64,000 bases of DNA, taken from positions 1,751,501 through 1,815,500 of the forward strand of contig NZ_CP046620.1 of the NCBI RefSeq assembly GCF_009931615.1. The letters are read 5' to 3'. The notes under the pieces were generated by a model. The model was not told the DNA's origin, ran no database searches, and was given only the letters and a program-made list of their open reading frames with translations. Positions 50,060-58,566 of the stretch are shown here, piece after piece (within the stretch, counting starts at the first letter, position 1; every line of letters starts with the position of its first letter). The stretch is from Algicella marina. GTDB lineage: Bacteria > Pseudomonadota > Alphaproteobacteria > Rhodobacterales > Rhodobacteraceae. The position numbers and the translations under genes were made by a program.

Positions 50060-50074
50060 TTAACACTTCCTTAA
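50060..50074. promoter_or_regulatory. CtrA-type binding site TTAA-N7-TTAA
   Basis: TTAA at 50060-50063 and TTAAC at 50071-50075 with exactly 7 bases between, the full consensus of the alphaproteobacterial cell-cycle regulator CtrA. It lies in the 252-base divergent region between the OmpA-like and the LytR_C-like genes and could serve either. Experimental binding is not known. Confidence 0.6.
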
Positions 50075-50236
50075 CGAATACGATAAGCGGGAGGGATTGC
50101 CTGTCCAGCGTTTCGACCGAAAGCGGCCACATTTTTGATGGTTTTTCCCGCTATGGACGAAATGAGTAAGAAAACGCGATAAAACGCACAGGGTTGTGAA
50201 ACCAATTCCTGTATTGGACGTGAATGCAACGGGGGA

Positions 50237-51754
50237 ATGTCGCGATGCGGCCAAGGCCCCCCAGGAGATGTAGGTTTGGCTAGACGCGGCGGCAGTTCTG
50301 ACAAGGTGATTCGGCCCAGCACGGCCCCTGGCAGCGGGTTGGAGGCGATAAGTTCGGCACCGTTTCCGGCCGGCAAGACCAGCGGCAAGGCACGGCCGGA
50401 ACGTCGGCCGGCGCGGAAGTCTTCGCGGGCGGAAACGGTGGTGCCGGTACTGGGCGGCGTGGTCATCGTTGGTGGCCTGCTGATGTTCCTCGTCGTCGAT
50501 GACCTGTTCGAGGGCGAGAGCGCCGCCCCCCAACCGGCACCGGAGGAAGCACTGGCGCGGGCCTTCGGCGACCTCGAGAGCGGCGAGGAAGAGGTCGCGG
50601 AGACCGCGGCAGTCGATGCGGAACCGGAGACGGACGAAATTTCCATACTGGCGAGCGCGCCCGAGGCCCTGCTGGCACCGGACGAAGACACGCTGTTCGC
50701 GCAGGCAGTGCTGCCCGAGGGCGAAGTTCAGCCGGAGAAATGGTGGGCGGAGGGCGACCCCGGCATGGTGCTGGCCGATACCGCGCCCGATGCGGCCGTG
50801 ATCGTGACGCAGACGCGGCCAACCGCGCCAAATGTTCTGACCAGCCTCGCGCTGGCCTCCTGGGACGGTGAGGCGTGGGAAAAGGTTCTGAATGCATGGA
50901 CTACCGGCCCGGGCCCGTCGATCTGGGACCGGACTGCATTGCCACAGGCGCTGCTGACGGCGGATGCGGTGTATCCTTACGAGCGGACGCCGGAGCCGGT
51001 TCAGGTGGCGGCGCTGGCCCCGGAAGAGCTGGAGGCAACACGGGCCGTGACGGTGGAGACCGAAGCGGCCGAGGTTGAAGCGGAGGTGGCGGAAAGCGAC
51101 GCCGCGCCGGATGAGGCGGTGATCGCGGCGGTGGAGGCACCGGCGGTCGAAGCTGAGCAGGACGTTGCTGAAGAGGCCGTTGTGGAAGATGCTGACGACA
51201 GCATCGCGGTTGCGGCTGAAGCGGTTGCAGACACGGGTGATGCGCCGGACGCGGCAGCCGAGGCTGAACTCGCCCCTGAGACCGGAACCGAAGGCGAGGT
51301 GGCGGCCGACGATCCGGTTGCCGACCCGCCGGCAGTGGCAGAGATCGAGGTGGCGGCCGTGGTGCCGGATGCGGCGGCGGAAGACGCCGGGGATGCTGCG
51401 CCTGAGGCCAGCGAATTCATCTTCGACCCGGAAAGCCTTGTGGCTGTGCTGGGTGCGGCCGGGCTGGACTCGACGGCGATGCAGGTGATGCTGCACGCGC
51501 CGGAGGGGCCGGCACAGGATCTGGCCGAGCGCGTGGAGAAAGAACTGCGAGCGCTGGAACTGGCGACGGTGGAAATGGAGGAGCCGACGGCGTTCGGCCC
51601 GCAGGCCACCGTGGTTCGGTATTTCCATCGCGAGGATCAGGCGCTCGCGATGTGGTTGCAGGCGGGCTTGCAGCAGGATGCTTTGCTGAGTGACCTTTCG
51701 GCCTATCGACCGCAGCCTCCGCGCGGGACGGTCGAGGTTTGGCTTCAGCCCTGA
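50237..51754 (+). CDS. Ala/Glu-rich membrane protein with LytR_C-like C-terminal domain
   Basis: Protein of 505 residues: a basic cytoplasmic N-terminus, one membrane helix (about 70-88, VVPVLGGVVIVGGLLMFLVV), a long Ala/Glu/Val-rich stretch (about 95-395), and a folded C-terminus. That end carries VLGAAGLDSTAMQVMLHAPE...TVVRYFHREDQALAM...VEVWL, which resembles LytR_C domains seen in cell-wall proteins. A TTG at 50276 with AGGAG 8 bases before it may be the true start. It overlaps the olsA end by 10 bases. Probably envelope-linked; function unknown. Confidence 0.75.
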   Translation: MSRCGQGPPGDVGLARRGGSSDKVIRPSTAPGSGLEAISSAPFPAGKTSGKARPERRPARKSSRAETVVPVLGGVVIVGGLLMFLVVDDLFEGESAAPQPAPEEALARAFGDLESGEEEVAETAAVDAEPETDEISILASAPEALLAPDEDTLFAQAVLPEGEVQPEKWWAEGDPGMVLADTAPDAAVIVTQTRPTAPNVLTSLALASWDGEAWEKVLNAWTTGPGPSIWDRTALPQALLTADAVYPYERTPEPVQVAALAPEELEATRAVTVETEAAEVEAEVAESDAAPDEAVIAAVEAPAVEAEQDVAEEAVVEDADDSIAVAAEAVADTGDAPDAAAEAELAPETGTEGEVAADDPVADPPAVAEIEVAAVVPDAAAEDAGDAAPEASEFIFDPESLVAVLGAAGLDSTAMQVMLHAPEGPAQDLAERVEKELRALELATVEMEEPTAFGPQATVVRYFHREDQALAMWLQAGLQQDALLSDLSAYRPQPPRGTVEVWLQP

Positions 51755-52608
51755 GCGGTGCGCTCCGGCGCCTCTGCCATGAAAATGCGTTCCAGTTCGG
51801 CCCTGACCGCCTCGCCGCTCGCGGTGGCGAGGCTCTTGCGGTTGACATGATCGGCGATGGCGATGGGTTCATGGAAGGTGGCGCGGACTTCGCCGCGCCA
51901 TGACAGCGCGAAGACCGCCTTCAGGTGCTCGCCCAACCCACGCTCCCCCCACCAGCCATAGAAGGATGCAGGCAGCCCCTGCCGGGGGTGGTAGGTGAGG
52001 GTGACGGGCTGGATGTGCGCGTGGGCCATATCCTCGTGGAAGAACACCGAGAACAGGCTGGATTTGAACGGTAGCACGCGTTGGCCGTCGGTGCTGGTGC
52101 CTTCGGGAAAGAAACACAGGCGATGCCCCATGGCCAGACGCTCTCGCAACTGGTCTTCCTGAGCCTTGGCGGCGGTGCGCCGACGCTCGATGTAGACGGG
52201 GCGGACGACCTGGCTGAAGGGACCGACGAGCGGCCAGCCGCGAACTTCGGCCTTGGAGACAAAGTAGGTTTCCGTGGCCGCGAGCATGGTGAAGATGTCG
52301 GGCCAGCCGATGTGATTGGCGACGAAGGCACCCTCCCCCCGCATCGGCGTGCCGATGCGGGTGAGGCGCAGGCCGCAAAGCCAGAGGTTCAGCCGCGCCC
52401 AGAGCCGGATTATGCGGGTTGAAGTCTTACCCGGAATTATCCGTTCCAGTTGGCGGAACAACAGGACGAAGGGTGTCAGCAGGAAGGTACCGAGCAGGAG
52501 CGCGGTGGCACGGGGAATGATGGCGGCCTGCTGGAGCGGTGTCGGCTGCGGAAAACTGGGCTGCGGCGCACCGTCCCAGCGCATCGGGGGCGGCGTTTCA
52601 ACCGGCAT
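51745..52608 (-). CDS. olsA: Lyso-ornithine lipid / 1-acylglycerol-phosphate acyltransferase
   Basis: Membrane acyltransferase of 287 residues (PlsC family) with an N-terminal hydrophobic segment and motifs VANHIGWPDIF (HX4D-type), FFPEGTSTDGQRVLPFKSS and PVTLTYHP. Directly after olsB and overlapping it by 11 bases, it should add the second acyl chain to lyso-ornithine lipid; phosphatidic acid synthesis is the alternative. Ornithine lipids replace phospholipids under phosphate limitation. Confidence 0.88.
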   Translation of the reverse strand: MPVETPPPMRWDGAPQPSFPQPTPLQQAAIIPRATALLLGTFLLTPFVLLFRQLERIIPGKTSTRIIRLWARLNLWLCGLRLTRIGTPMRGEGAFVANHIGWPDIFTMLAATETYFVSKAEVRGWPLVGPFSQVVRPVYIERRRTAAKAQEDQLRERLAMGHRLCFFPEGTSTDGQRVLPFKSSLFSVFFHEDMAHAHIQPVTLTYHPRQGLPASFYGWWGERGLGEHLKAVFALSWRGEVRATFHEPIAIADHVNRKSLATASGEAVRAELERIFMAEAPERTAQG

Positions 52609-53371
52609 TGCGGGTGTAGTAGTCGCGGTAGCGGCTGGTCATCCGGGTGGTGTCCATCAGCAGGCAGACGTCGATGGTGTTGAAATCATGGTCAACGAAG
52701 GCGCCCTCCCCGACGAAGCCACCAAGGCGGAGATAAGCCTTAATGAGGTTGGGGATCTGGCGCATGGCCATGCGGGCGTCAATCTCGCTCTCGGGCAGCA
52801 CATCCATCGGGATTGCGTTTTCGGTCAGCGCCCGGACGCGGAGGTCGGGCGGAGCGAGGTGCTTGGTGTGCAGGAGAGACAGCGCCGGAGCGATGGCGCT
52901 GGCGTCGGTGCCGTGGAAGGAGGCGACGCCGAACATGATCTCTATCTCGCGGGACAGCACGTATTCGGCGAGGGCGTTCCAGAGCAGGTGCATGGCAACC
53001 CCGCCGCGATGCTCGGGCGCCACGCAGGAACGGCCGAGTTCCACCGAACGGCGACCGAGGGCGAGGATGGGCGAGAGGTCGAACTCCCCTGCCCCGTAGA
53101 AGCCGCGGGTTTCGCGGGCGCGGACGTCCGGCAGGAGACGGTAGGCACCGACGACCCGATCCAGCGGATCCTCGATCTGGCGGTCGCTGAGGATCAGGTG
53201 GTCGAAGATATCGTCGTAGCTGTCGCGTTCCAACCGGGCGGCGTGGTCGGCCTCGGCCGCCTTTGCGCCCATTTCCTCCACAAACACGCGATAGCGCAGC
53301 CGCTGGGCGGCGCGCAGTTCCGTCTCGGTTTCGGCCAGCCGAACGCTAAAACGGCTGCTGTCATACTCCAT
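52598..53371 (-). CDS. olsB: L-ornithine N-alpha-acyltransferase
   Basis: First enzyme of ornithine lipid synthesis, 257 residues in a GNAT-like fold. Features are RLRYRVFVEEMGAK, VVGAYRLLPD, SVELGRSCVAPEHRGG and the C-terminal AYLRLGGFVGEGAFVDHDFNTIDVCLLMD. The start is uncertain: the ATG at 53371 lacks a strong ribosome site and an in-frame start ten codons earlier also exists. A CtrA-type box lies 120 bases upstream. The pair olsB-olsA is a strong call. Confidence 0.9.
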   Translation of the reverse strand: MEYDSSRFSVRLAETETELRAAQRLRYRVFVEEMGAKAAEADHAARLERDSYDDIFDHLILSDRQIEDPLDRVVGAYRLLPDVRARETRGFYGAGEFDLSPILALGRRSVELGRSCVAPEHRGGVAMHLLWNALAEYVLSREIEIMFGVASFHGTDASAIAPALSLLHTKHLAPPDLRVRALTENAIPMDVLPESEIDARMAMRQIPNLIKAYLRLGGFVGEGAFVDHDFNTIDVCLLMDTTRMTSRYRDYYTRNAG

Positions 53372-53490
53372 TCGGCAGTGTCCGGCGCAAGGGGCCCCCA
53401 CATGGCCCGGTTTCGTGCGACCGTTACTTAGTGAAAAGCTGGAGGCGTGGCAACCGCGGCTGGTATCCCATAAAGCACTTGGTCGTTGCG

Positions 53491-53505
53491 TTAATCACAC
53501 GTTAA
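53491..53505. promoter_or_regulatory. CtrA-type binding site TTAA-N7-TTAA
   Basis: TTAA at 53491-53494 and 53502-53505 with exactly 7 bases between, read on the minus strand as TTAACGTGTGATTAAC. It is 120 bases upstream of olsB on the same reading direction and just below the DUF3553 gene. The presence of chpT next door, which phosphorylates CtrA, makes control plausible. Confidence 0.65.
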
Positions 53506-53532
53506 GCTTGTTGCCACTAGGTTTTTGCACGC

Positions 53533-53709
53533 TCAGCCAGTGCTCCAGACCGGTTCGAGCTGAATGATGCGCGAATTGATTGTGGTTTTGCCCTGATGCT
53601 CGAAATTTACCGTAATCCTGTCACCGATGACCGACTGGACCTGACCCAAGCCCCAATCGGGTTGATCGGGATGGCGGACGAGCATTCCGGGTTCGAGAAG
53701 TGACGTCAT
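53533..53709 (-). CDS. DUF3553 small protein
   Basis: A 58-residue protein with the DUF3553 pattern: EPGMLVRHPDQPDWGLGQVQ, then DRITVNFEHQGK, a small beta-barrel. The same module occurs at the C-terminus of UvrD/PcrA-like helicases, where it may bind nucleic acid or protein. It is divergent from chpT with only 36 bases between, so promoters must overlap. Function unknown. Confidence 0.85.
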   Translation of the reverse strand: MTSLLEPGMLVRHPDQPDWGLGQVQSVIGDRITVNFEHQGKTTINSRIIQLEPVWSTG

Positions 53710-53745
53710 GGATAGCGCTTTCTGTTGCCTGAAGGAGTACCCCGG

Positions 53746-54345
53746 ATGAACAAGGAAGATCTTTCCGCGCTGGTGAGTTCACGGATCTGCCACGACCTGA
53801 TAAGCCCCATCGGCGCGATCAGCAACGGTGTCGAGCTGATGCAGGACCTGACAAACAAACCTTCACCGGAACTTGGTCTGATTGGCGAGAGCGTCAATTC
53901 CGCAAGCGCCAAGCTGCGCTATTTCCGGATTGCCTTCGGGGCGACGCCGAAAGAATCGAAGCTGCAGATGAGCGAGGTGCGGCTGGCGACCGGTGCAATG
54001 TTCCAGGGCCGGACGGTGGTGGTGCTCGATACCGCCGCGACGGAACTGCCCCGGATTGTCGGCAAGCTGTTGCTGCTGACGCTGCTGTGCGTGGAGAAAT
54101 CGCTGCCTCTGGGAGGCGAGATCCGGGTGGCGCTGTCGGCGATGGGGTTCAGCATTGCCGTCGAGTGCGAGCGGGTAAAGCCGATGGAAGCGTTCTGGGA
54201 TATGGTCGATGGCGGGATCGTCGTCGAGGATCTGGCGGCATCGGATGTGCAGTTCATCTTGCTGGGCACGACGGTGGCACTGCAGCGGGCCAAGTTCCAG
54301 CGCAAGATCACTGATGGCGCGATCCGGATTTCGCTGGCGTTGTAA
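53746..54345 (+). CDS. chpT: Histidine phosphotransferase ChpT
   Basis: Phosphorelay protein of 199 residues passing phosphate from CckA to CtrA and CpdR in alphaproteobacterial cell-cycle control. The phosphorylated His is His16 in SRICHDLISPIGAISNGVEL, followed by a degenerate histidine-kinase-like ATPase fold. The ATG at 53746 has GAAGGAG at 8 bases; the in-frame start at 53725 is weaker. A strong hairpin (54351-54375) follows. Two CtrA-type boxes occur nearby. Confidence 0.9.
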   Translation: MNKEDLSALVSSRICHDLISPIGAISNGVELMQDLTNKPSPELGLIGESVNSASAKLRYFRIAFGATPKESKLQMSEVRLATGAMFQGRTVVVLDTAATELPRIVGKLLLLTLLCVEKSLPLGGEIRVALSAMGFSIAVECERVKPMEAFWDMVDGGIVVEDLAASDVQFILLGTTVALQRAKFQRKITDGAIRISLAL

Positions 54346-54350
54346 GGCAA

Positions 54351-54375
54351 CGGCACCGGGAACAGCCCGGTGCCG
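54351..54375. terminator. Two-way hairpin between chpT and dctM
   Basis: CGGCACCGGG and CCCGGTGCCG form a perfect 10-bp stem with a 5-base loop (AACAG) in the 38 bases between the convergent genes. Being symmetric, it could end both transcripts, though no T-run follows on either side. Confidence 0.7.
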
Positions 54376-54383
54376 CGCCGGCT

Positions 54384-55700
54384 CTACCAGCCGATGGCGT
54401 CCGGTAGCCACGTGGCGATGCCCGGGACGAAGAACAGCAGCACGAGCGCCAGTGCCTGGATGGCGATGAACGGCAGGACGCCGCGATAGATCATCGCCGT
54501 AGTGATCTGCGGCGGTGCCGCACCTTTCAGAAAGAACAGCGCCCAGCCAAACGGTGGTGTCAGGAAGCTGGTCTGGAGGTTGAGCGCGATGAGCGCCGCC
54601 AGCCAAACCATATCCGTGCCCTGTTCCTTGAAGAACGGCAGGAGAAGCGGCAGCGCGATGTAGCTGATCTCGATCCATTCGAGGAAGAAGCCGAGGACGA
54701 AGAGCAGCAGCATCAGGAAGATCAGCGCCCCGGTCTCGCCGCCGGGCAGAAGCGCCAGCGTATCCTTGACCAGATCCTCGCCATGGAGGCCGCGGAAGGC
54801 TACGGAAAAGACCTGTGCGCAGATCAGGATGAAGAAGATCATCGCCGAGATACGCAGGGCGCTCTGCCCCGCTTCCCAGATCATCGACAGGGTCAGACGC
54901 CCGTAGAGCGCGGCGATGGCGATGGATATGACAGCACCGACGCCAGCCGCCTCTGTGGGCGCGGCGATGCCGCCGATGATGGTGCCGAGAACGCCGCCGA
55001 CGAGGGCGAGCGGCGGGGCGAGGGCCTTGACCGCCTTCCATGCCAGCGCGCGCCCGCGGATCTCTGCCCGTTCTTCAGCAGGGATCGGCGGCATCATCTC
55101 CGGTCGCAGTTTGCCGAGGATCAGGATGTAGGCGATGTAGAGCGCGGCGAGCATCAGCCCGGGCATCATCGCGGCGGCGAAGAGGGTGCCGACGCTTTCG
55201 CCCATGATGTCGGCCAGCAGGATCAGCACCAGTGACGGCGGGATGATCTGGCCGAGAGTGCCGGAGGCGCAGATGGCTCCGGCGGCGAGACCGCCATCGT
55301 AGTTGCGCTTCAGCAGAATGGGCATCGTCAGCAGTGTCAGCGTCACCACCGTGGCGCCGACGATGCCGGTGGAGGCCCCCATGAGCACGCCGACCACGAT
55401 CAGCGCGATGGCCATGCCGCCATTGAGCCGGCCGGAGAGGCGGCCGACGACCTCCAGCATATCCTCAGCGACGCGGGATTTCTCCAGCATCACGCCCATG
55501 TAGACAAACAGCGGAATGGCAAGAAATTCGTATTTCGTGACCACGCCGAAGATACGGGCGGGGACGAGGTTGAACAGGAAATCGCCGAAGCCCATCCAGC
55601 CGAAGACGAAACCGGCGACGGCGATGCCGATGCCGACCGGCATGCCGATGAGCAGTGCGACCATGAAGCCGAGGATCATGTAGATGGCGATCATTTCCAT
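54384..55700 (-). CDS. dctM: TRAP transporter large permease (second system)
   Basis: Membrane protein of 438 residues with about 12 helices. Family segments are GVLMGASTGIVGATVVTLTLL, ASGTLGQIIPPSLVLILL, GIAAPTEAAGVGA and, near the end, LTPPFGWALFFLKG. The loop FFLEWIEISYIALPLLLP suggests the mannitol/chloroaromatic-type TRAP family. The ATG at 55700 shares a base with the dctQ stop (TGATG). Confidence 0.93.
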   Translation of the reverse strand: MEMIAIYMILGFMVALLIGMPVGIGIAVAGFVFGWMGFGDFLFNLVPARIFGVVTKYEFLAIPLFVYMGVMLEKSRVAEDMLEVVGRLSGRLNGGMAIALIVVGVLMGASTGIVGATVVTLTLLTMPILLKRNYDGGLAAGAICASGTLGQIIPPSLVLILLADIMGESVGTLFAAAMMPGLMLAALYIAYILILGKLRPEMMPPIPAEERAEIRGRALAWKAVKALAPPLALVGGVLGTIIGGIAAPTEAAGVGAVISIAIAALYGRLTLSMIWEAGQSALRISAMIFFILICAQVFSVAFRGLHGEDLVKDTLALLPGGETGALIFLMLLLFVLGFFLEWIEISYIALPLLLPFFKEQGTDMVWLAALIALNLQTSFLTPPFGWALFFLKGAAPPQITTAMIYRGVLPFIAIQALALVLLFFVPGIATWLPDAIGW

Positions 55701-56206
55701 CAGTTCGGTCCTTTCAGGGCGGCGGCATGGCGGACAGCATTGGCGGCGCATTGCAGCGCGAACAGGCCGAAGGCCACCGGGATCATCGCCTTGACGACAT
55801 AGCGGCCCGGCAGGCCACCGGGATCGGGCGAGCCTTCGCGGATCGACCAGGCGCTGTCGACGAAGCCGGCGGAATATTTGATGAACAGGATGCCGATGGC
55901 GATGCCGCAGAGCATGGAGAAGAGGTCCAGCGCGCTCTGCAATTTCGGGGAAAGGCGATCATAGAGGAAATCGACGCGGACGTGGCCGTTTTCCAGCATC
56001 AGCACGGTGATGCCCAGAAGTGCGACCGGCGCCATGATGTGCCACTCCAGTTCCTGCATCCAGACGGGGCTGTCACCGATGGCGTACCGGCCGAAGACGT
56101 TGAAGAAGACGAGGGCCACGAGGGCGAGCAGAAGCGCCGTGGCCAGACGGGAGGCCCAGCGGGTGAGCGTATCCACCCGGTCGGCGCATTTGAGGGCGAA
56201 GTTCAT
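55700..56206 (-). CDS. dctQ: TRAP transporter small permease (second system)
   Basis: Four-helix membrane subunit of 168 residues with VFGRYAIGDSPVWMQELEWH and ENGHVRVDFLYDRLS, typical of DctQ. It lies between dctP (upstream) and dctM (overlapping). A G+C-rich hairpin precedes it. Confidence 0.91.
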   Translation of the reverse strand: MNFALKCADRVDTLTRWASRLATALLLALVALVFFNVFGRYAIGDSPVWMQELEWHIMAPVALLGITVLMLENGHVRVDFLYDRLSPKLQSALDLFSMLCGIAIGILFIKYSAGFVDSAWSIREGSPDPGGLPGRYVVKAMIPVAFGLFALQCAANAVRHAAALKGPN

Positions 56207-56229
56207 TTTGACCTGTGCGTTGGGGGAGT

Positions 56230-56255
56230 GGCGGCACCCCGGTGGGGGCGCCGCC
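56230..56255 (-). terminator. Hairpin between dctP and dctQ
   Basis: GGCGGC and GCCGCC flank an inner CCCC/GGGG stem, giving an imperfect hairpin in the 59-base gap after the dctP stop. It likely lowers dctQM expression relative to dctP or protects the dctP message. Confidence 0.45.
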
Positions 56256-56265
56256 TGTTGCCGGA

Positions 56266-57348
56266 TCAGGCGTCGCGCAACTGGGAATGCCAGACTTCCT
56301 CGGACGCATTGGCCCAGATGTCATGCTGTTCCTTGAAGGTGAAATAGTTCTCCATCACCTTCTTGAACTGCGGATCGGCGGCGGCGAGTTCGTCGTAGAC
56401 CGGGCCCATTTCGGTTTTGAGCGCCGCGATCACGTCATCCGGCAGAACCCTGAGCTCGGTGCCTGCTTCCTCGAATTCCTTGAGCGCGATGGCGTTGTTG
56501 GCCTCCGCCCATGAATGCGAGATGGTGTTGCAGGCGGCCGCGGCGTTGGAAACGATGGCCTGAAGCTCCGGCCCCAGCCCTTCCCACGCGGCCTTGTTGA
56601 TCGCGAGTTCCGTAACCGTCGTCGGTTCGTGCCAGCCGGTGGTGTAGTAATACTTGGCGGCGGTGTTGAGGCCGAGGATCTTGTCCTGTGCCGGGCCGAC
56701 CCATTCGGCGGCGTCGATGACACCCCGTTCCAGCGCGGGGAAGATTTCACCGCCGGGCAGAAGTTTCACTTCCACCCCGACGCGGGCATAGGCCTTACCG
56801 GCAAGTCCGGGAATGCGCATGCGCAGACCCTTCATGTCGTCGATGGAGTTGATTTCCTTGTTGAACCAGCCGGTCATCTGGACACCGGTGGCGCCCACGG
56901 GCATGGCGACGAGGCCGAGCGGTTCATAGGTTTCGTTCCAGAGGTCGATGCCGTCGCCGGAGTAGAACCAGGCGTTCTGGCCCTGCGTCGACATGCCGAA
57001 CGGCACGGCGCCGAAGAACTGGGCGGCTGGCACCTTGCCGGCACCGAAGTAGCTGACCCAGCCGTTCATCTCGACGATGCCCTGGCGGACGGCGTCGAAC
57101 CCCTCAAACGCGGGCACGAGTTCGCCGGCATGGTAAACCTGGATGTCGAGTGCCCCGCCGGACATGGTGCGGACGCGATCCGCGAAGTCGGTCAGGGAGC
57201 CCGGGCCGGTGGAGTAGAACGGCTGGCCGGGCGGAAAGGCCGTGGTCATCTTCCACTGGGTTGACTGGGCGCGGGCGACGTGCGGCGTGGCCAGCGCGGC
57301 ACCACCCACGCCGATGCCGGCCGCTGCGATAAACTTGCGACGATCCAT
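56266..57348 (-). CDS. dctP: TRAP transporter substrate-binding protein (second system)
   Basis: Periplasmic binding protein of 360 residues with a Tat-like signal (MDRRKFIAAAGIGVGGAALA). The binding fold includes the SIDDMKGLRMRIPGLAGK segment (the Arg here usually binds a carboxylate) and GVIDAAEWVGP. The ATG at 57348 follows AGGAGAG; the in-frame reading from 58314 lies antisense to the deacetylase and is rejected. It is divergent from a PuuE-like deacetylase, which may act on the imported compound. Confidence 0.93.
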   Translation of the reverse strand: MDRRKFIAAAGIGVGGAALATPHVARAQSTQWKMTTAFPPGQPFYSTGPGSLTDFADRVRTMSGGALDIQVYHAGELVPAFEGFDAVRQGIVEMNGWVSYFGAGKVPAAQFFGAVPFGMSTQGQNAWFYSGDGIDLWNETYEPLGLVAMPVGATGVQMTGWFNKEINSIDDMKGLRMRIPGLAGKAYARVGVEVKLLPGGEIFPALERGVIDAAEWVGPAQDKILGLNTAAKYYYTTGWHEPTTVTELAINKAAWEGLGPELQAIVSNAAAACNTISHSWAEANNAIALKEFEEAGTELRVLPDDVIAALKTEMGPVYDELAAADPQFKKVMENYFTFKEQHDIWANASEEVWHSQLRDA

Positions 57349-57537
57349 GTTTTCTCTCCTGTTGGTGCGGCCACTCCCGGCCCCTTGCCCTTCGGGTCGT
57401 ATACGTGGCATTCCATTTGGCGAGGCCCGGACCGCAAAATGAAGGTATTTTTTGTGCGAACTTTGGTGTTGGGTGATTTTTTGGGCAATTTTTCTGACCA
57501 ATTGACCGTGTTTTGACCAACCGCTGAAAGGAACGCC

Positions 57538-58425
57538 ATGCGGCTGAACCACCATAATCGCTATCCCTACTCGGCCATTACCACACGCCCGGATTTCGAT
57601 TGGCCCGATGGCCGGCGGCTGGCGGTGTATCTGGGCATGAACCTGGAGGTATTTTCCTTCGGTGACGGGCTGGGGGCGGAATTGGCGCCGGGCGGGCCGC
57701 AACCGGACGTGCTGAATTATGGCTGGCGCGACTACGGCAACCGGGTGGGCGCGCCGCGGATGCTGGAATTGTTCGACAGGCTGGAGCTGCCATGCACGGC
57801 GCTGGTGAACGCGATGGCCTATGACGAAGCGCCGGGGCTGGTAGAGGCGTTTCGGGCGCGGGGCGACGAAATTGCCGGGCACGGGCGCACCAATGCGGAA
57901 CGGCAGGGAGTGCTGCCCGAGGCCGGGGAAGCGGCGCTGATCGCCGAGGCGACGGCAGCTCTGACCGCCAGGGAGGGCGCAGCGCCGAAAGGCTGGCTGG
58001 GGCCGTGGATCAGCCAGAGCGCGCTGACCCCGGACCTGTTGCAGGAAGCGGGTTACGACTACCTGCTGGATTGGTGCCACGATGACCAGCCCGTGTGGAT
58101 GAAGACGCGGAACGGACGGATATTGTCCGTGCCATATCCGCAGGAGATCAACGACATCCCGCAGATCGTCGGGCGAAAACGCGAGGGGGCGGAGTTTGCC
58201 GACATGATGATCGACGCTTTCGACGTGATGCTGGCGGAGAGCGCGCGGCGGCCACTGGTGATGGGCATTGCGCTGCATGGCTACATCATGGGCCAGCCGC
58301 ATCGGCTGAAACACCTGGAGCGGGCGCTGCGGTACATGCAGACCGCGGGTGGCGACACGGTATGGTGGACGACGGCGGGGGCGATCAGCGACTGGTATCG
58401 GGAGCGTGGGCCGGATGGCGCGTGA
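57538..58425 (+). CDS. Polysaccharide deacetylase-family hydrolase, PuuE-like
   Basis: NodB-fold protein of 295 residues with features of the PuuE/allantoinase group: RYPYSAITTRPDFDWPDGRR, MNLEVFSFG, GNRVGAPRMLELFDRL, the metal-site segment DEIAGHGRTNA, and LHGYIMGQPHRLKHLERAL. Members hydrolyse cyclic amides such as allantoin rather than chitin. Its divergent partner is a TRAP transporter, so a ureide or imide taken up by that system is the likely substrate (inference). AAAGGA precedes the ATG. Two direct TGACCAA repeats lie 18-43 bases upstream of the start. Confidence 0.82.
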   Translation: MRLNHHNRYPYSAITTRPDFDWPDGRRLAVYLGMNLEVFSFGDGLGAELAPGGPQPDVLNYGWRDYGNRVGAPRMLELFDRLELPCTALVNAMAYDEAPGLVEAFRARGDEIAGHGRTNAERQGVLPEAGEAALIAEATAALTAREGAAPKGWLGPWISQSALTPDLLQEAGYDYLLDWCHDDQPVWMKTRNGRILSVPYPQEINDIPQIVGRKREGAEFADMMIDAFDVMLAESARRPLVMGIALHGYIMGQPHRLKHLERALRYMQTAGGDTVWWTTAGAISDWYRERGPDGA

Positions 58426-58566
58426 TATCGGGAGGGTTTCTACCTGCGGTTGCCTGAATGACTTGCGAGTCTGTTTCTGAGGTCACAGAAGCGCACTGTC
58501 TGAGCGGTTAGGCTCGCGGACAATCGGGGTGCAGGGTCGTGCACCGGATTTGACGGAGCCAATTCA

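Noticed and set aside
50060-51628. 522-codon minus-strand frame opposite the Ala/Glu-rich protein
   Set aside because: It is Arg/His-rich and covers the divergent promoter and the CtrA-type box; the plus-strand protein has a membrane helix, a folded end and plausible starts.
58526-58550. GGTGCA/TGCACC hairpin in the leader of the putative cysteine peptidase gene
   Set aside because: The stem is only 6 bp, with no T-run and no overlap with the ribosome site; too weak to list as a feature.
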